Assembly (NCBI GenBank): GCA_950295325.1
Contig: OX485805.1
Coordinates: 57,314,758 to 57,374,757 of the forward strand
DNA: 60,000 bases
Reading direction: 5' to 3'
DNA from: Polytrichum commune
Taxonomy: Eukaryota; Streptophyta; Polytrichopsida; Polytrichales; Polytrichaceae
The position numbers and the translations under genes are program-made. The notes beneath the pieces are model-generated. The model saw only the letters and a program-made list of their open reading frames with translations. It was not told the origin of the DNA and ran no database searches. Shown here piece by piece: positions 21,554 to 33,403 of the stretch; positions within the stretch are counted from its first letter, which is position 1; each line of letters opens with the position of its first letter.

Positions 21554-23585
21554 TAATAGGTGTAAACATTACAAGTTTGTAAAGCAATTCCCAGTACACC
21601 ACCTTGGGTCACAGTGACACATGTTTTGGTTTTGTGCATATGACTTGACACGTTTGGTAGCTTATGCAATTGCGTTTAAAAGGTTGAGTGGCAATATGGT
21701 GTAATTGAGATCATACACACCAATGTTTATTATAGTTTTCACCCCTCCTTGGGGTGGCCCATACATGGGTCGACACCTGGGACCCCATATCTATATGCAT
21801 TGGAGCTCATGGCAAGAGAGAAAACACTTGGCAAAATGCTTTTCAGGGGAAAAAGAAAAAAAGAAAAAAAAGAAAAAAAGAACCACCAAAATCTACATAT
21901 AAAGGACGTGGATATGATGGTGGTGAACCCCTCCACACTGCAATTCCCCAACATTCTTAATACGAGAAAGCTAAAAAGCTCACAACCGGGACTACACCTT
22001 TAAAGACCTAGTTCCTTGAAGGCCACAAATCTCTCTCATATCCGGATAGGTGCTCTACCTAACGGGTCGGGGGAGAAAAGAAGAAACCGAAGAGTTCCAA
22101 GCATTGAGCTCAACCACACATTCTTCATACATAATTCACACTTCATATACATAGGTGCTATGGTTTGGATGGCAAAGGTCAACTATCTTATACACATGTA
22201 TAGTGGTGAGGTTGTCACCACACCGTTCTGAAAAAGGTTGGGGACCACATGTGAAATAGGCTGGGGATGACACAATTCCCAGCCATTTCATCATTGTTCA
22301 TGGCAACCAATCTTGATAAACAAACCACATATGGTCCAACGTGTTAGTGTGGGCCAAGGCGTGGACTATGGTCAAGAGGGGTGGGTCAACATGTTTGCCT
22401 CTGGGAGTAGTAGGTGCGGCCTTGACTACTAGGGGGGTGGGGTGGGGAACGTGGCACAATGGGTGGGGGACCCATGGTAGATGGCTACAACAATTGTCAA
22501 AACTCTTACGAGGGTAATCAATCACAAGCCGCCACCACATAAACATAAACTTTGTTTGCCTAACAGAAGATAGATCTCATCATTGTCGGCATTACATGAC
22601 CCTAGTGAGCAGTTAAATGGACTTTGTTGACTGCAGATACCTTGACCTTACATATTGATTGTAAGAGTATCCACCATCTTAACTTCAACTTGTGTGTTGG
22701 TTTTGGGGGTTGTATGACGAACGTTGAACTTTAGGTTTGGAAGTTGGGGGTGGGGTAGGGGTTCTGGGATTTTGAAGAAGAGAGAAACAAGAGAGGGGGA
22801 TTTTGCATTCTTTAAAAGCTATTATTTAAACATGGGTGCTACACGTACTACAAGTACTATGGGCATTACAGACCTAGACAATGCATACCTTTGTTGGTAA
22901 ATGATGAGATCTATAGTAGCTACATTGATTCCCCCGTTTAGTGCATGCGATACTAATTCCTGAAACACACACTATTTTGCCAAATCTCAAATGAGGATTG
23001 AAATTTTAATTGGGTGAAACTAAATTCATGAATAAATGCTCATTTACCATACATTTCCACAAAAGTAAAGAAAAAGAAAACTTGTTCTAAGGTGCTTGTT
23101 AGTATTGTGGTTTACCATTTGGAGTTATGTGTTGCTATAACTTTGTTATTAAGAATATAACTTTTTTTTTGATTAAGTAAGCAATATCACGGTCTTCGAT
23201 GTGCATACTATCTATTTATGATCCATGGATTAAAAAATGTTGATTTTGGTGAAAAGTTATAGCAACTCGTAACTCTAAACAACAGTAATAGGTGTAAATG
23301 GTGTACTTGGCTACCATTTACTTTGGACATAGAAACCGGCAACTCAGCAATCTAAGGAAGTAATCGTTTTTTCTTTTTTCTTTTTCTTTTTCTTTTCAGA
23401 GATCACAATTTCGATCACTCCAGTTATGTTTCTTCCACAACAATTGCAAATGAATATCCTTTGTCCTTGTTTAGGGTTTGGGGTTCATGCGGTGTGTGGC
23501 ACCTTGCATGGCACCTTGCATGTACTTACGGTGATGTAACTTTTTGTGTCTTCCAAGATGGCCCTTGTTTAGGTTAAGTTATTTA
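21554..23585. other. No gene; one family G fragment
   Basis: An A/G tract at 21847-21885 generates lysine-rich spurious frames. The family G fragment is at 22490-22665. A G-rich stretch at 22370-22480 and a T-rich run at 23360-23395 are low-complexity sequence. No coding region is supported. Confidence 0.45.
22490..22665 (+). repeat. Family G dispersed repeat, copy 2 (partial)
   Basis: It matches the conserved core of 5590-5770, including AATCAATCACAAGCCGCC and CATTACATGACCCTAGTGAG. The upstream half of the family is absent. Confidence 0.6.
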
Positions 23586-23988
23586 AGAGCATCACCACCC
23601 ATCCTCAAAAACGGATGACCTCAACTTATATTGTGAGAGGCGGCTTGCAAAAGTGCCCCACCCATCCTGTCAAATGGATGATTTGTTGGTAGGGCCGGCT
23701 TGGAAGTTGAGGTTGGCTTGCAAATTGGGGTCATTTTGCAAGTCGGAGCTCCGCCCCCCCCCCCCCCCCCCAAAACAAAAAAGAAGCCCCCTAAACAACA
23801 AAGGACAAACTCCATATTCCTCTCCGATTTCCAAGGTGCCAATGAGATTCATCTTGCTTTTGTTTCTTCCTTGTTTCATCACCTTATATACAAGTCATGG
23901 GTGGGTCACCCGGCTTGCAAACCGAGTGACTTGAACTTATTGTGAGGATGATCCACCCTGCATTTTGTAGGATGGGTGGTGATGCTCT
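23586..23988. mobile_element. 403-bp MITE with TA flanks
   Basis: The ends AGAGCATCACCACCCATCCT and AGGATGGGTGGTGATGCTCT are exact 20-bp inverted repeats. TA lies immediately outside each end (23584-23585 and 23989-23990), consistent with a Tc1/mariner (Stowaway-like) target. A degenerate copy of the CCCATCCT word occurs again inside at about 23662. The centre holds C18 (23754-23771), which makes several long but meaningless proline or glycine frames. Confidence 0.75.
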
Positions 23989-23990
23989 TA

Positions 23991-26597
23991 GATGTATGTA
24001 TGCATGGGACTTGATCGATCGGGAACAAATGTCATGCCCCAACTTCCAATCAATAACAACTAAAGCGTTGGGCTCATAATCCTTTACAACCCTTAACTTA
24101 TGTACCAGGAATGTTGATAGACACGAAGAGTCAAATGTTTGTCTTAACTATGTTAGGCAGTTCGCATCTCGGCGCGACACACGAGGCGGTCTTTGGGGAG
24201 GCAGACAAGCAATGCCCCCATTCTAAATAAGAACATGATGAAGCGTACTAATGTCTAAACTTGGAAGCAAACAATATTTTGATCCATAATGAATGATATC
24301 TCCGACGTGATTTGGGTGTTTCTTTGTCTCTATAGAGTCCTTGGGAATAGGTTTCTTTCCTTATTTCAATAGGTGAAGCTATACCATGCCCACACGAGGA
24401 CCAACGACCATCCCACATCACTGAGATAGTCTTCATCTTGATAGGAGGTTGTTGTCTTGTATGCACTTGTGAAATTACAGTACGTTAGATCCGGTGAGGT
24501 AACTGTGAGTAAGATGGAAATCCCTTACTGGTTGTAGTAAAATTTGGAGAGAGATTTGATTTCCTTATTAAGAGGGATTCCTCCTACTGCCCATGACCAA
24601 CGATTGTCCCTAGTGTGGGCATGGTACTAGGTACCTTAGTCTCAAGTCTTCTTACCAACCGGATCATTGAGTTCATAATACTTGTTGCCTCATAACGATC
24701 ACTACACTTTGCTACTCAAGGGAATTGGCCTTCTTGATCCCACCTTTATGTGCTTCTAATCTTTAATATATATATATATATATTTGGTTTACATGATAGG
24801 TGGTCTAGGTGACCGTATAGATGAAACATTTAGTGGCTTCATGTTCTTGCCAACTGCTAGCACCCCACCCTCGAAGACCTCCACACCGACATCCATAGCA
24901 AAGGCCTAGACTACATCTGCAAATTTCTCTTTTCCAACCACCATACATGTTGAGGATGCCTTACAAATGGAAAATCCTCCCCCACCCAACATGAAGAAAA
25001 CACATTCCCCAGATGGATCCTCCCATGATTCGCTCACCTACATATAAATTTATCATTAAAGGGCTTCAAACCCACAACCCCTTACTATGTTTGTTGGTAC
25101 ACTATGAAGAAAGGTGGAAACATGTACCCATTTGGTTGAGACAACATAGGTTACACATGGGGGAGGAGGCATGGTGTATTGTTTATTCTTCTTCTATCTA
25201 GTTGCCCATAAAATTGCCATGATGGGATTTAAGAGTTTGGTTGATTTGGGTGTCTGCAAATTGTTTGAAGTTTCAACAAAAATATATGACCCTTCCATGT
25301 CACTGTCCAAGTTTGATACCGGTAGCCATTTGGATACATAAGGGTATGTGTTAATAGGCTATTAATACCAATTGATATATGTTTGAGTCATAGAATTTTT
25401 TTTCAATGCATTTTTTGAGGATTTGGATGGAGCCATAGTGTTGGGTGGAGGTGAGGATGTTGGCATGCCAATAAGAGATATGTGTTCAATAAAGTGGAAA
25501 TGGGGGTAGTGCATAATGTCTTTGGTAGTTCCATATTGGCTAGTTTTATCATCACCAAACACATCCATATGGGCTCAAACTTGTATTGGTAATATGATGG
25601 TTGGTTTCTTAATTATGAAAAATGAAAGTGGAAAACTTTAGGTTGTCATGCTAGTTATGTTTGGACAAGGGGTGGTGTATGTAATTGTTGAGATGGTATC
25701 TATTACTAAGACTATATGTGAGTATGTATATATATTGTGTGTGTTGGACATCCAAAAGTAAGGCATGAAGTATTGCTCTAAGGATGTTTGGATACCTATA
25801 AGGTTTTGCTGATATATATATGTTGATGGATCATTGTAAACCCCAAAGTTTAAAATAATGTCATTACCTTCATTATCAAGTGGAGTGAGGAAACCATCCA
25901 TATTATGTGATTGTTTAGGAATATACTTCAATGGCCAAAGATTGGTAATATTTGGGGGTAACAACAATTATGGTCAATAGTGAAATATCCGTTCTTCACA
26001 CCATCCATGAGTTGGTGTTGTAGTCATTGTCGTCGTCGTCTGGTCGTCGTTTGTCTCTATCTTTGGATAGCCATGGGTTGACATTGGGGGGGGGGGGGGA
26101 GAGGGGGTGCACAAGGAGGTGTGGGAGTTACTATCCAATTTTGTGGTTGTTAGGTGTTGGTAATATGGGGTTGGTGGGCTGGAGTGATTGTAGTAGCATC
26201 AAGAGGGTCAAGCCGTGGTGCTTGGAGGCAGAAGGGAGCCAAAGCAACTGGTCGGAGCAACCCAACCATGCTTGTTGGAATCACAAGTATGTAGCGAAGG
26301 GGCGGATAACAGTCGGGCAATGGCGGCAAGTTCAGTAGTAGCCCACATGTACAACCCCACATTCTCTGTGTAGTAAACCACTCGCGCAAGTAGGAGAGAG
26401 GACTCCTCCAGAATCAATAGCAAGGGCGTCCGATTCATCCTAGATAAGCTGGTAGCGACAATTCCGGAGTCGCTCTTGGCAACTCTAAGATTCACCTGCG
26501 CAACCAAAGCAAAAGTATCACTCCTAAGCCGGATTCAAGGTAAGCATCCGGGCTCAAAGCCCTTACATCTTGGGCCTAGGAAACCCTTCACTCATTT
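23991..26597. other. No recognised gene; G-rich tract before LINE-1
   Basis: A 109-codon minus-strand frame (25638-25967) and smaller ones have no recognisable motif. A (TA)n run is at 24766-24783 and G14 at 26086-26099. 26030-26340 is G-rich and directly precedes the LINE-1 ORF1 remnant, so it could be the LINE 5' untranslated region; that is inference. Confidence 0.4.
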
Positions 26598-27118
26598 TTG
26601 TCCCCTCTCTTCCTAAAAACCAACAATCTTTTTGAGGTTACCTTTGAACAACTGGAGGGTAGGATACATGCGTTGACACAAACAAATCTTACGTGCAAAA
26701 CGGCCGCAATCTTCTTCTCCAGTTGGCGTCCCCACTTCAACTCCAAAATCCCACATGCAACAAACAACCTAGACTATCCAGTGTGGGTACAAATTGTTGA
26801 CCTCTATCAAGTGGTAAGGGAAGAAATGTTCCTCAAAACCATAGGAGAATAGATTGGACAAGTCATCTCTATAGACAATTTGAAGGTGTATAGGGCCAAA
26901 CTATTTGGACCGCGAATTCGCCTCCTCGTACATGACCTGAACACACTACCACATACAGTGGTTATACCACGATTGGATGGAGAGGGAATGGTGGAATACA
27001 TGCTGGAGTTCAATGGCTTACCAAACCAAAGTGGATGATGTCGCATGCGAGACCACCAGGTGAGAAACTGCCCAAAGAAAGTCCACAACCCAAGGAAACG
27101 AGACTTGTTGAATAGGTA
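26598..27118 (+). pseudogene. LINE-1 ORF1 remnant (DUF4283-like and zinc knuckle)
   Basis: The frame reads FEVTFEQLEGRIHALTQ, then a WRPHFNSK...DYPVWVQI segment typical of the DUF4283 region of plant LINE ORF1, then FLKTIGE and a TAG at 26850-26852. The same frame continues with IGQVISIDNLKVYRAK to a second stop (TGA) and a degenerate CCHC knuckle, CRMRDHQVRNC, keeping H-x4-C but lacking the second cysteine. ORF1 proteins bind LINE RNA. Two stops and a broken knuckle make it non-functional. It has no ATG start, so the N-terminus is missing or lies upstream. Confidence 0.75.
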
Positions 27119-27289
27119 CAAGGAATCAAGTACAAGGAATTAGGTACAAGGAGAGGCCCACCATCAATACCTGACCGCAAGGACACAACCCCTGAAGTGG
27201 TCACATCCTTCTGCTGTTGGAAACCAAAATACCTGAAGCAACATGCCTTAAGCAAGATTCATTGAATTCCGAGGAGGCTCTAGTCTATG

Positions 27290-27935
27290 GAATGAAGGCT
27301 CCTTCTCCATGCAATCTAGAAGATTCAAGGGAGGAACATGCTTAGTACTTTCCGCGCGATTAGCTTCCTCCGTCACCCACCATGACATCCTATACCCTAG
27401 CAAAACACAATATGTTGTAGTCAAACATAGTCCTCACTTACAACTAGGTATCATCAATGTATACGGCTTTAGCCACACCGGCCCATGTGCAATGTTGTGG
27501 AACCACTTAGCACACAAAGACCTACCCGAAGTAGGATGGATACTCGCGGGAGATTTCAACAACATAGAACACCCCCGTGATAAACAAGGAGGTTCGACCA
27601 AAACTAGTATTAACACGAGAGAATTGGAAGCATGGAACAAACTCCTTACAAGGTTGGGAGTTTAGGACGCGTTGAACTTGGGGGCCTTCCTTTGCAAATC
27701 ATATAAGGCTTTCACATGGACAAACATGCATAATGATGACACAATGATCCAATCTAGGATCGACGGAATCTATATCCCAACCCATCTAGAAAACATTGGA
27801 GGCAGTACAGAGATACTCCCAGCTCCCCCGGACATTTCATACCATGTTGGGGTTACCCTTCACTTTAACGACGAAGGAAAGCAAAAGCTGCAACCCACAT
27901 TCTTCAATGAAGGACTACTAATGAACCCATAGAGC
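27290..27935 (+). pseudogene. LINE-1 ORF2: APE endonuclease remnant
   Basis: The frame at 27309-27665 contains INVYGFSH and WILAGDFNN, the GDFN motif of AP-type endonucleases that nick target DNA. After a TAG at 27663 the same frame goes on with AFTWTN and SRIDGIYIP, both typical. The final SDH-type motif has become SYH. The N-terminal catalytic part is not recognisable. A short tandem of GGTACAAGGAAT-like words lies at about 27113-27152. The domain is inactive as it stands. Confidence 0.8.
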
Positions 27936-28926
27936 AAAGCTATCCTCCTTGCCACATGGAAGGAAGCCATGGACGACCCCAACTTGGAAAGCTGGAATTA
28001 GAAGATAGTAGTAGCAAACCAAACTATTAGATTGAAGTCAATGGAACTCACCAAAACACAAAAGAAGAAATGGAAAGAGACATACCTTGCTTAGTCCAAC
28101 GACATCGTAGCTACATAAAAATAGCTCCAATGCAAATGGGGCTCAAGGGAAGCACACAACCAACTTAGTGATGCCCATGCAACCCTGCATGAGGTCCACC
28201 AACAAAAATTTCAGTTCCAAGAAAGTACCATACTATCCAAATGGGCAAGGGTAGGAGACAAGTGCACCAAGGAATTTTTTGAGCACCATGCAAGAACAAA
28301 ATGCCTTGTATCCATCACCCAAATAATGGATGGAAATATATTCATTTCCAATCAAGCGGAGCTGGAATCACACATACTAACATTTTATGAAAAATGGTAT
28401 ACCAGGGACGAGCAAGTGGAAGCCAATGCAGGTGCAAGAGTAGATTCCTTCTAATACATCCAACAAATGGTGACGGATGAGTATAGTGTTGAGTTCCTGC
28501 GACCCCTCACAATGGAGGAAGTATCCAACACTATGAAACAACTCCCAGCCAATAAATCACTAGGCGTGGATTCCATACTAGAGATGTGGGTGGACATCAA
28601 ATTCGATATTTTCAACTTTGTCTCGGAATGGATTAGCCAAGGATACATCACCGAGGAACTCAACACTAGCAAAATTGCACTCCTGCCCAAAACTGAGGAC
28701 ATATTGAGGGTCTAGAACTACATGCCCATCTCACTACTTATTACACTCTACAAAATAGTTGCTAAAGTATATGCCAATAAAATGAGACCCCTTCTACATG
28801 GTTGGATCCTTCCCTCCCAAACAAGGCTCATTCCGAATCGATGCATTCTTGACAACATTTTTTAGCATTCAAAGCCATTGAATGGACAAGGGATAACAAA
28901 CAAGACCTCAACATGCTACTCTTAGA
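27936..28926 (+). pseudogene. LINE-1 ORF2: linker and first RT half
   Basis: The frame is collinear with the endonuclease and has several stops. Characteristic RT pieces include SNQAELESHILTFYEKWY, LPANKSLGVDSI (the KSPGPDG motif), ITEELNTSKIALLPK and NYMPISLLITLYKIVAK, followed by LIPNRCILDNI. A one-base frame change near 28862 leads into FLAFKAIEWTRDNKQDLNM. The reading frame is then cut by the hAT-like insertion at 28927. Confidence 0.8.
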
Positions 28927-29148
28927 CAGTGATCGGGGAGATTTTTGGGCATGATCAGTTGAGACCCTGGTGTTTGCAAGTCCAATTACATGTTGACATC
29001 CTCTAGTTTACCTTTATTAAATTGGATTATATTCTATAAATTCCTCTAAAATGATCGGTAATTTTCCTACAATCTTGAATTTCAACCGCTTATTTCTCAA
29101 GCTCAACCGGTTTATCTGTAACTAACTGTCGGTTCTCCCCGATCATTG
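28927..29148. mobile_element. 222-bp hAT-like MITE inside LINE-1
   Basis: The ends CAGTGATCGGGGAGA and TCTCCCCGATCATTG are 15-bp inverted repeats with one mismatch. The LINE sequence CTCTTAGA is duplicated on both sides (28919-28926 and 29149-29156). Removing the insert and one duplicate restores the LINE frame across LLLDFEKAYDRVN. The CAG start and 8-bp duplication indicate hAT. It carries no gene. Confidence 0.9.
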
Positions 29149-30215
29149 CTCTTAGACTTTGAGAAAGCAAAGAAAAGAAAAAGAAAAAGAAAAAATAACG
29201 CCCGCACATAGTACCGGCATGAATATGAGCCCGTTGTCCGAAAACTTAACCCATTTTACTGGGTTGCATATGATAGGGTGAACTAGACCTTCCTACGGCA
29301 AACCATGAAGCGTATGGGGTTTCACCTCACTTGGATCAATCAAGTGATGTTGCTAAGCGAGAATGCATCAACCTCGGTCTTCGTCAATGGCGAACAATTA
29401 AAAACCTTATGTCTGCAACGCTTTGTGAGACAAGGTTGTCCACTCGCTCCATACCTCTTCCTTCTCATGGTAGATGTCTTAGGCCAAATGTTGCAACACC
29501 CGGGGTGTAGGGGTCCAAGGCCTCAAATTGCCTGACAACACAACAATTACGAACTGAATGTTTGTTGATGACACCTTATTACTCCTAGATGGCACTCGAG
29601 ATAACCTAGATAGGGCTCTCAATGTCATCAACCAATTTGGGGCAGCCTCCGGTGCAAAGCTTAACCTGCACAAATCAATCTGACTTTGGTTGGCTCAAAC
29701 GGAACGAACCTGGTAGGGGGAAGAGGCAAGCTCAAATGGCTTATCCAAGGAGAAGTAACCAACTATCTAGGCTATTCATTTGGGCTGAACATTGCTCAAA
29801 AGGAGAAAGACGGCAAAATGTTAAGTCAAATTAGAAAACATCTCCTCTGTGGTCAGGGAATAAACTCTCGCTCACACGAAGAATCATGATTTCAAACTAG
29901 ATAGTCATTTCTTCAATTTGGTATTTGGCCTCCTGCACCGACCTATCTGGCCAAGCACTCAAGCTAGCAAGGGCAACAATTAGAAATTACATGTGGTCCG
30001 GTAAGCGGGAGTCATGCCCAAGAGCACAAGTTAAATGGACCATAACAGTCTTACCCAAAGTGCGTGGTGGGGTCAAAATATTGGATCCCCAATGGCAGGC
30101 TTCGGCACTATTGGTGAAACTTGTCATTAGAGGACTATCAGTGGGATACAAACCTTGGAAGTTGCTAGTCAGGTATCAAGTAGCACAAAAAAATTAGTCC
30201 TAGAAAGGGAGGTGG
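29149..30215 (+). pseudogene. LINE-1 ORF2: RT core and thumb
   Basis: After the hAT insert the LINE continues DFEKA, is interrupted by 29170-29268, and resumes at 29269 with YDRVN. It then has STSVFVNGEQL, FVRQGCPLAPYLFLL and FVDDTLLLLDG; the catalytic FVDD is encoded at 29561-29572. Further on are GAASGAKLNLHKSI, TNYLGYSFGLNIAQKEKDGK and ARATIRNYMWSGKRE. Frame changes and stops occur throughout. The frame ends at KGRW, where the LTR-like element begins at 30216. Confidence 0.85.
29170..29268 (-). repeat. Family I SINE-like insert in LINE-1
   Basis: This 99-bp segment splits the LINE DFEKA/YDRVN codons. On the minus strand it contains ACAACGGGCTCATATTCATG and ends in a TTTTTCTTTTTCTTTTC tract. 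A small AACCCATTTTACTGGGTT hairpin marks its 5' side. Only a 3-bp GCA duplication is visible, short for a SINE. Related copies are at 12085, 38525 and 56260. Confidence 0.6.
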
Positions 30216-32558
30216 TGTGAGCCCTAAGGACGATGTCACATGTTAATTAACCATAAAATAAATATTGGAAGGTGAAAAAGATAAGTAATAAGGCCAACCT
30301 CCATCTTAAAAGGAGATAACACTAAATAAAAGGGGTAGGCCCAATTAATGTGAGTAGGGGAGAGGATTCTTGGAAGGGGGAGGCCAAAAACCATTTTTTC
30401 CCGGGCGGCCCGGAAGAGGCCGGGCAACGCGAGAAAAAAAGGAGGAAGTTGGAGGGGTCTTGGGAGGCAAGGGAGGAGAGGCTCATTATGCAAGGTTCAA
30501 GGAGAGAGACCGGGGGTGAGGCGGAAGCCCTGTTCCGTTGGGGACTGAGGTGTGAGCAGCGCCATGAGTACTTTGGCCATTGGTGAATAGGATGGGGGTT
30601 GTGCCGCAAGGGAGCAACACGGCAACGAAACATAGAATGGGTAGTGGCCGGAGGACGGGGTCTCTACGAAGCGCGAGAATGATTGTCGCTATAGTGGCAG
30701 CAAGGGAGGAGGAAGAGAAGAGGGATGCGAGGTGGCCGAAGAGGCGCAGCGAATGCTTGTTAGTAGGATTAGGTCTTGTCCGAACCCTGGCGACGACATG
30801 CAGATCTCATTTGGATCCCACGCCACCTTGCCGATGTGATGTTGTGCTCTCACGCACCTGCTAGATCAGAGGACCTGCTTGCCATTCACAGGGTCAGCCC
30901 CAAGATGCCTTCCACTTGATCTCCGGTAATCCAACAGTGGAGTCATTGAAAACGAAGGGGGGAGAGAGAAAATGAGGTGCATGGTTCCGAGAACTCATGA
31001 TCCCACTGGCCATGTTCTCAAATCTTGGCGGCTCTATTTTCAAACTGTAAGGCGACGGTGTAGCAGTGCAGTTGTGGAGTTGTGGTGCAGAAAGATCGGA
31101 GGTGCCTCATGGATGCGGCAACTTGCATTGGTGTGCTGGAGGAGGTTGATGGACCTTGCTTAGTGGGGTAGGGAATTGGCCAAGAGGGAAGAACGTCATC
31201 CCTCACAACACACAACTATGGTGGTGGTCGGTTGCAATCTCCACCTGGTTGCTGGATAGAGGGTGTGGGGAATTCAGTTGCAGTTGCAGTTGCAGCTAGC
31301 GACGGATTGATCATAACACGGTGAGCTATGGAACCTGAAGTTGCCGGGCATGATCGACCAAAGGAAGGGGCTCGTTGGGAGTTGGCGAACGGAGCATTCG
31401 GGGAGTGTTAACAACATGTCGTGCGGTGCACAGTCGCTATTGGGGACGAGGGAGGGAGTTCGGCAGCTACGGGAGACGAATGCGATGGCCGAGGGAAGGG
31501 CCAGGCACACTATTGGGTCGCCCGGGGAAAAAACATAATTGAATGCCTCAGGATCAAGCTAAGCAGCGAAGATCAACAGGGTTGAGTGTTCCCGAGCATC
31601 TTTGTGCCCACAAACCTGTGAAGGGAGTGCCAACACAAACCCTCAATTGGGGTGTCTTCTTCCCCTTTGCCGTTCAATGCTGCAGTTCTACACGATGCAG
31701 TTTAGCCGCGCTTACGGGGAAGCTAAACTAATCGCCATCATGTGCCAAGCTACTCCCCTCACAACTCCCCTTGCAATTTTCTTTCCTATTGAATATATTA
31801 AATTAACATATGAAGTTTATAAATATTGGGGTCAGGGTCAATTCTATGTTAGAATTCACTCCGGAGGCAGGATTGTCATCCTCCTCCTTGGTTGATTACT
31901 ATTCTTCTGTGTTTATTAGAATTGACGCCACAGTTCTCAGCGACAACCCACGGAGTGTGGCAAGGTCAACCCGTCATTATCAGGGGATCAAACCGGGATG
32001 TTGGTTGATTAAGCGGAGTCTATGGGCCGGAAGTACGGGGGCTAAGGGTGGCTGCTCACGAGCTCAGAGCGTTCGAAGGGAGGAAGGGGCTCTAAATCGC
32101 TCCGAGATAGACTGGTGACTTCATGCTGGTGAAGGGAGCGAGCATTCACAGAGGGATTGCAGCTGAGATTTCCTCTTAGCCATTGCCGATAGTGGGACAA
32201 GCTCAACGGGGTCGGAAGGCCTGCTAGGACCCAAGGCTAGGGGATGTAGAGGCAAAGGACTGGCCGGGGGCAAGTAGGAAGGATGTCAACATTGGTGCCA
32301 CGCCTTAATGAGTAGAAGTAGGTGAATTGTGGCCGGATGTGGTTAATAAGGCTTGTGTGTGCTGGGTAGTTTAGAAGGTGGCTCAAGTGTTTGTAAGTGC
32401 TTGCTTGTGAATTGAAATAAAAGGGTGTTCTACACACCATTTCCTCCATCATCAATTGAATTGAAGTTGCACATGTGGATGATGAATTCGGACATGTGAA
32501 GAGGAATGCCCCACTCGGACTAGGACGCAATTAAGGGTGGTGGTGATTCTTGCTCACA
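30216..32558 (+). mobile_element. LTR-like element 1 (possible solo LTR), 2343 bp
   Basis: It starts TGTGAGCCC and ends TTGCTCACA, with TG...CA termini and a 7-bp inverted end. A perfect 5-bp duplication GGTGG lies at 30211-30215 and 32559-32563. LINE-1 coding sequence is continuous across it (KGRW before, RWPTHANW after). These are the marks of an LTR insertion, and with no retroviral-type genes inside the simplest reading is a solo LTR. The first kilobase is G-rich and purine-rich, unlike the rest of the window. An AATAAA at about 32411 lies near the 3' end. A related copy is inverted at 33404-35842. Its internal ORFs are compositional. Confidence 0.75.
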
Positions 32559-33241
32559 GGTGGCCAACTCATGCCAACTGGATCATGAATTCTCCACACT
32601 TAGTGAAACATGGCTCCTCAATGTGGCAAGGGGTTATGAAGGCCTGGAGCACCATCCGATTAAGCCTGGAGCTAAACTGAATGGCTATGGCTGAAGGACG
32701 TTTGTAGAACTACTTTGTCTATGCCAAGCAAGCGTGGCCCCGCCCATGTATGCCATATATAGTCGTCAATAGTATCCCTTGGGATGCTAGACCTATGCCT
32801 CCACCCATAGTAGGGCAGTGGCTTGCTCCCAAAGGGGAGGATAGATCCATTCAAACAATTTATCACCTCCAAAATACAAACCCGATGGAGGCCAAAACTT
32901 ACCATAAAGATTGTACAAAGCAACTCAAGATCATATACCAGCAACAACCTCTACCTGCGCAACCCACTCAAGAGGTCCGAATAGTTCAAAGTGGGGCCCC
33001 AGAAAGAGGTGTGATTGAATACAATCCCCAAGACGACTCGGAGCTATGGCCCCCTCACAGTGCTACACACCCTTTGATCAGGAGCAAACCAAAGAGCAGA
33101 CCTAAGGTGCGATGCCACTTCGGCCCAAGAGCAAGACGTGGTAGGGATAGACAACGACCTACCTCGCTATCCCGACATGACCCCCCACCATTGCCGCCAC
33201 ATACACCTCACTCAAGACCCCTAGACTTCAATTTTCAGACT
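32559..33241 (+). pseudogene. LINE-1 ORF2: region between RT and zf-RVT
   Basis: The segment resumes the LINE with RWPTHANWIMNS and SSMWQGVMKAWSTIR. After a stop it continues as an open frame through NSIPWDARPMPPP, GQWLAPKGEDRS and IYHLQNTNPMEA. I recognise this as the linker between RT and zf-RVT of plant LINE ORF2 proteins, from memory and unchecked. The open stretch from the ATG at 32750 is 164 codons. From about 33060 the translation is proline- and arginine-rich, ends at a TAA, and no longer resembles a LINE. Confidence 0.65.
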
Positions 33242-33403
33242 TAAGAGGATGACTTTAGAAGTAGTTAGAACAACTACATTAACCAACAAATGTTCATGGA
33301 AAATAGATATTAGAAGCCGTTAGGGTTAAATCTTCTAGAATAGATTGATTGATGCTAAATATAGGCTACATAGACATTGCATTGCTATTTTTAGTCATAT
33401 GAG
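33242..33403. other. AT-rich spacer before LTR-like element 2
   Basis: The 160 bp between the end of the LINE-like frame and the inverted LTR-like element is AT-rich. It could be decayed LINE or other inserted DNA. Confidence 0.3.

Noticed and set aside
21739-22003. Lysine-rich frames as a nuclear protein
   Set aside because: The lysines come from an A/G simple tract; the rest of each frame has no recognisable sequence.
23621-23945. Overlapping 70-93-codon frames with glycine- or proline-rich runs
   Set aside because: They are created by the C18 run inside a MITE and lack any domain.
29170-29268. Helitron, because the insertion falls between A and T and contains a small hairpin
   Set aside because: Neither orientation has a 5' TC and 3' CTRR end; the pyrimidine tail and related copies favour a SINE-like repeat.
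32750-33241. A 164-codon ORF as a host gene
   Set aside because: Its first part is collinear with the LINE ORF2 linker, it begins inside that frame, and the rest is proline/arginine-rich without a recognisable domain.
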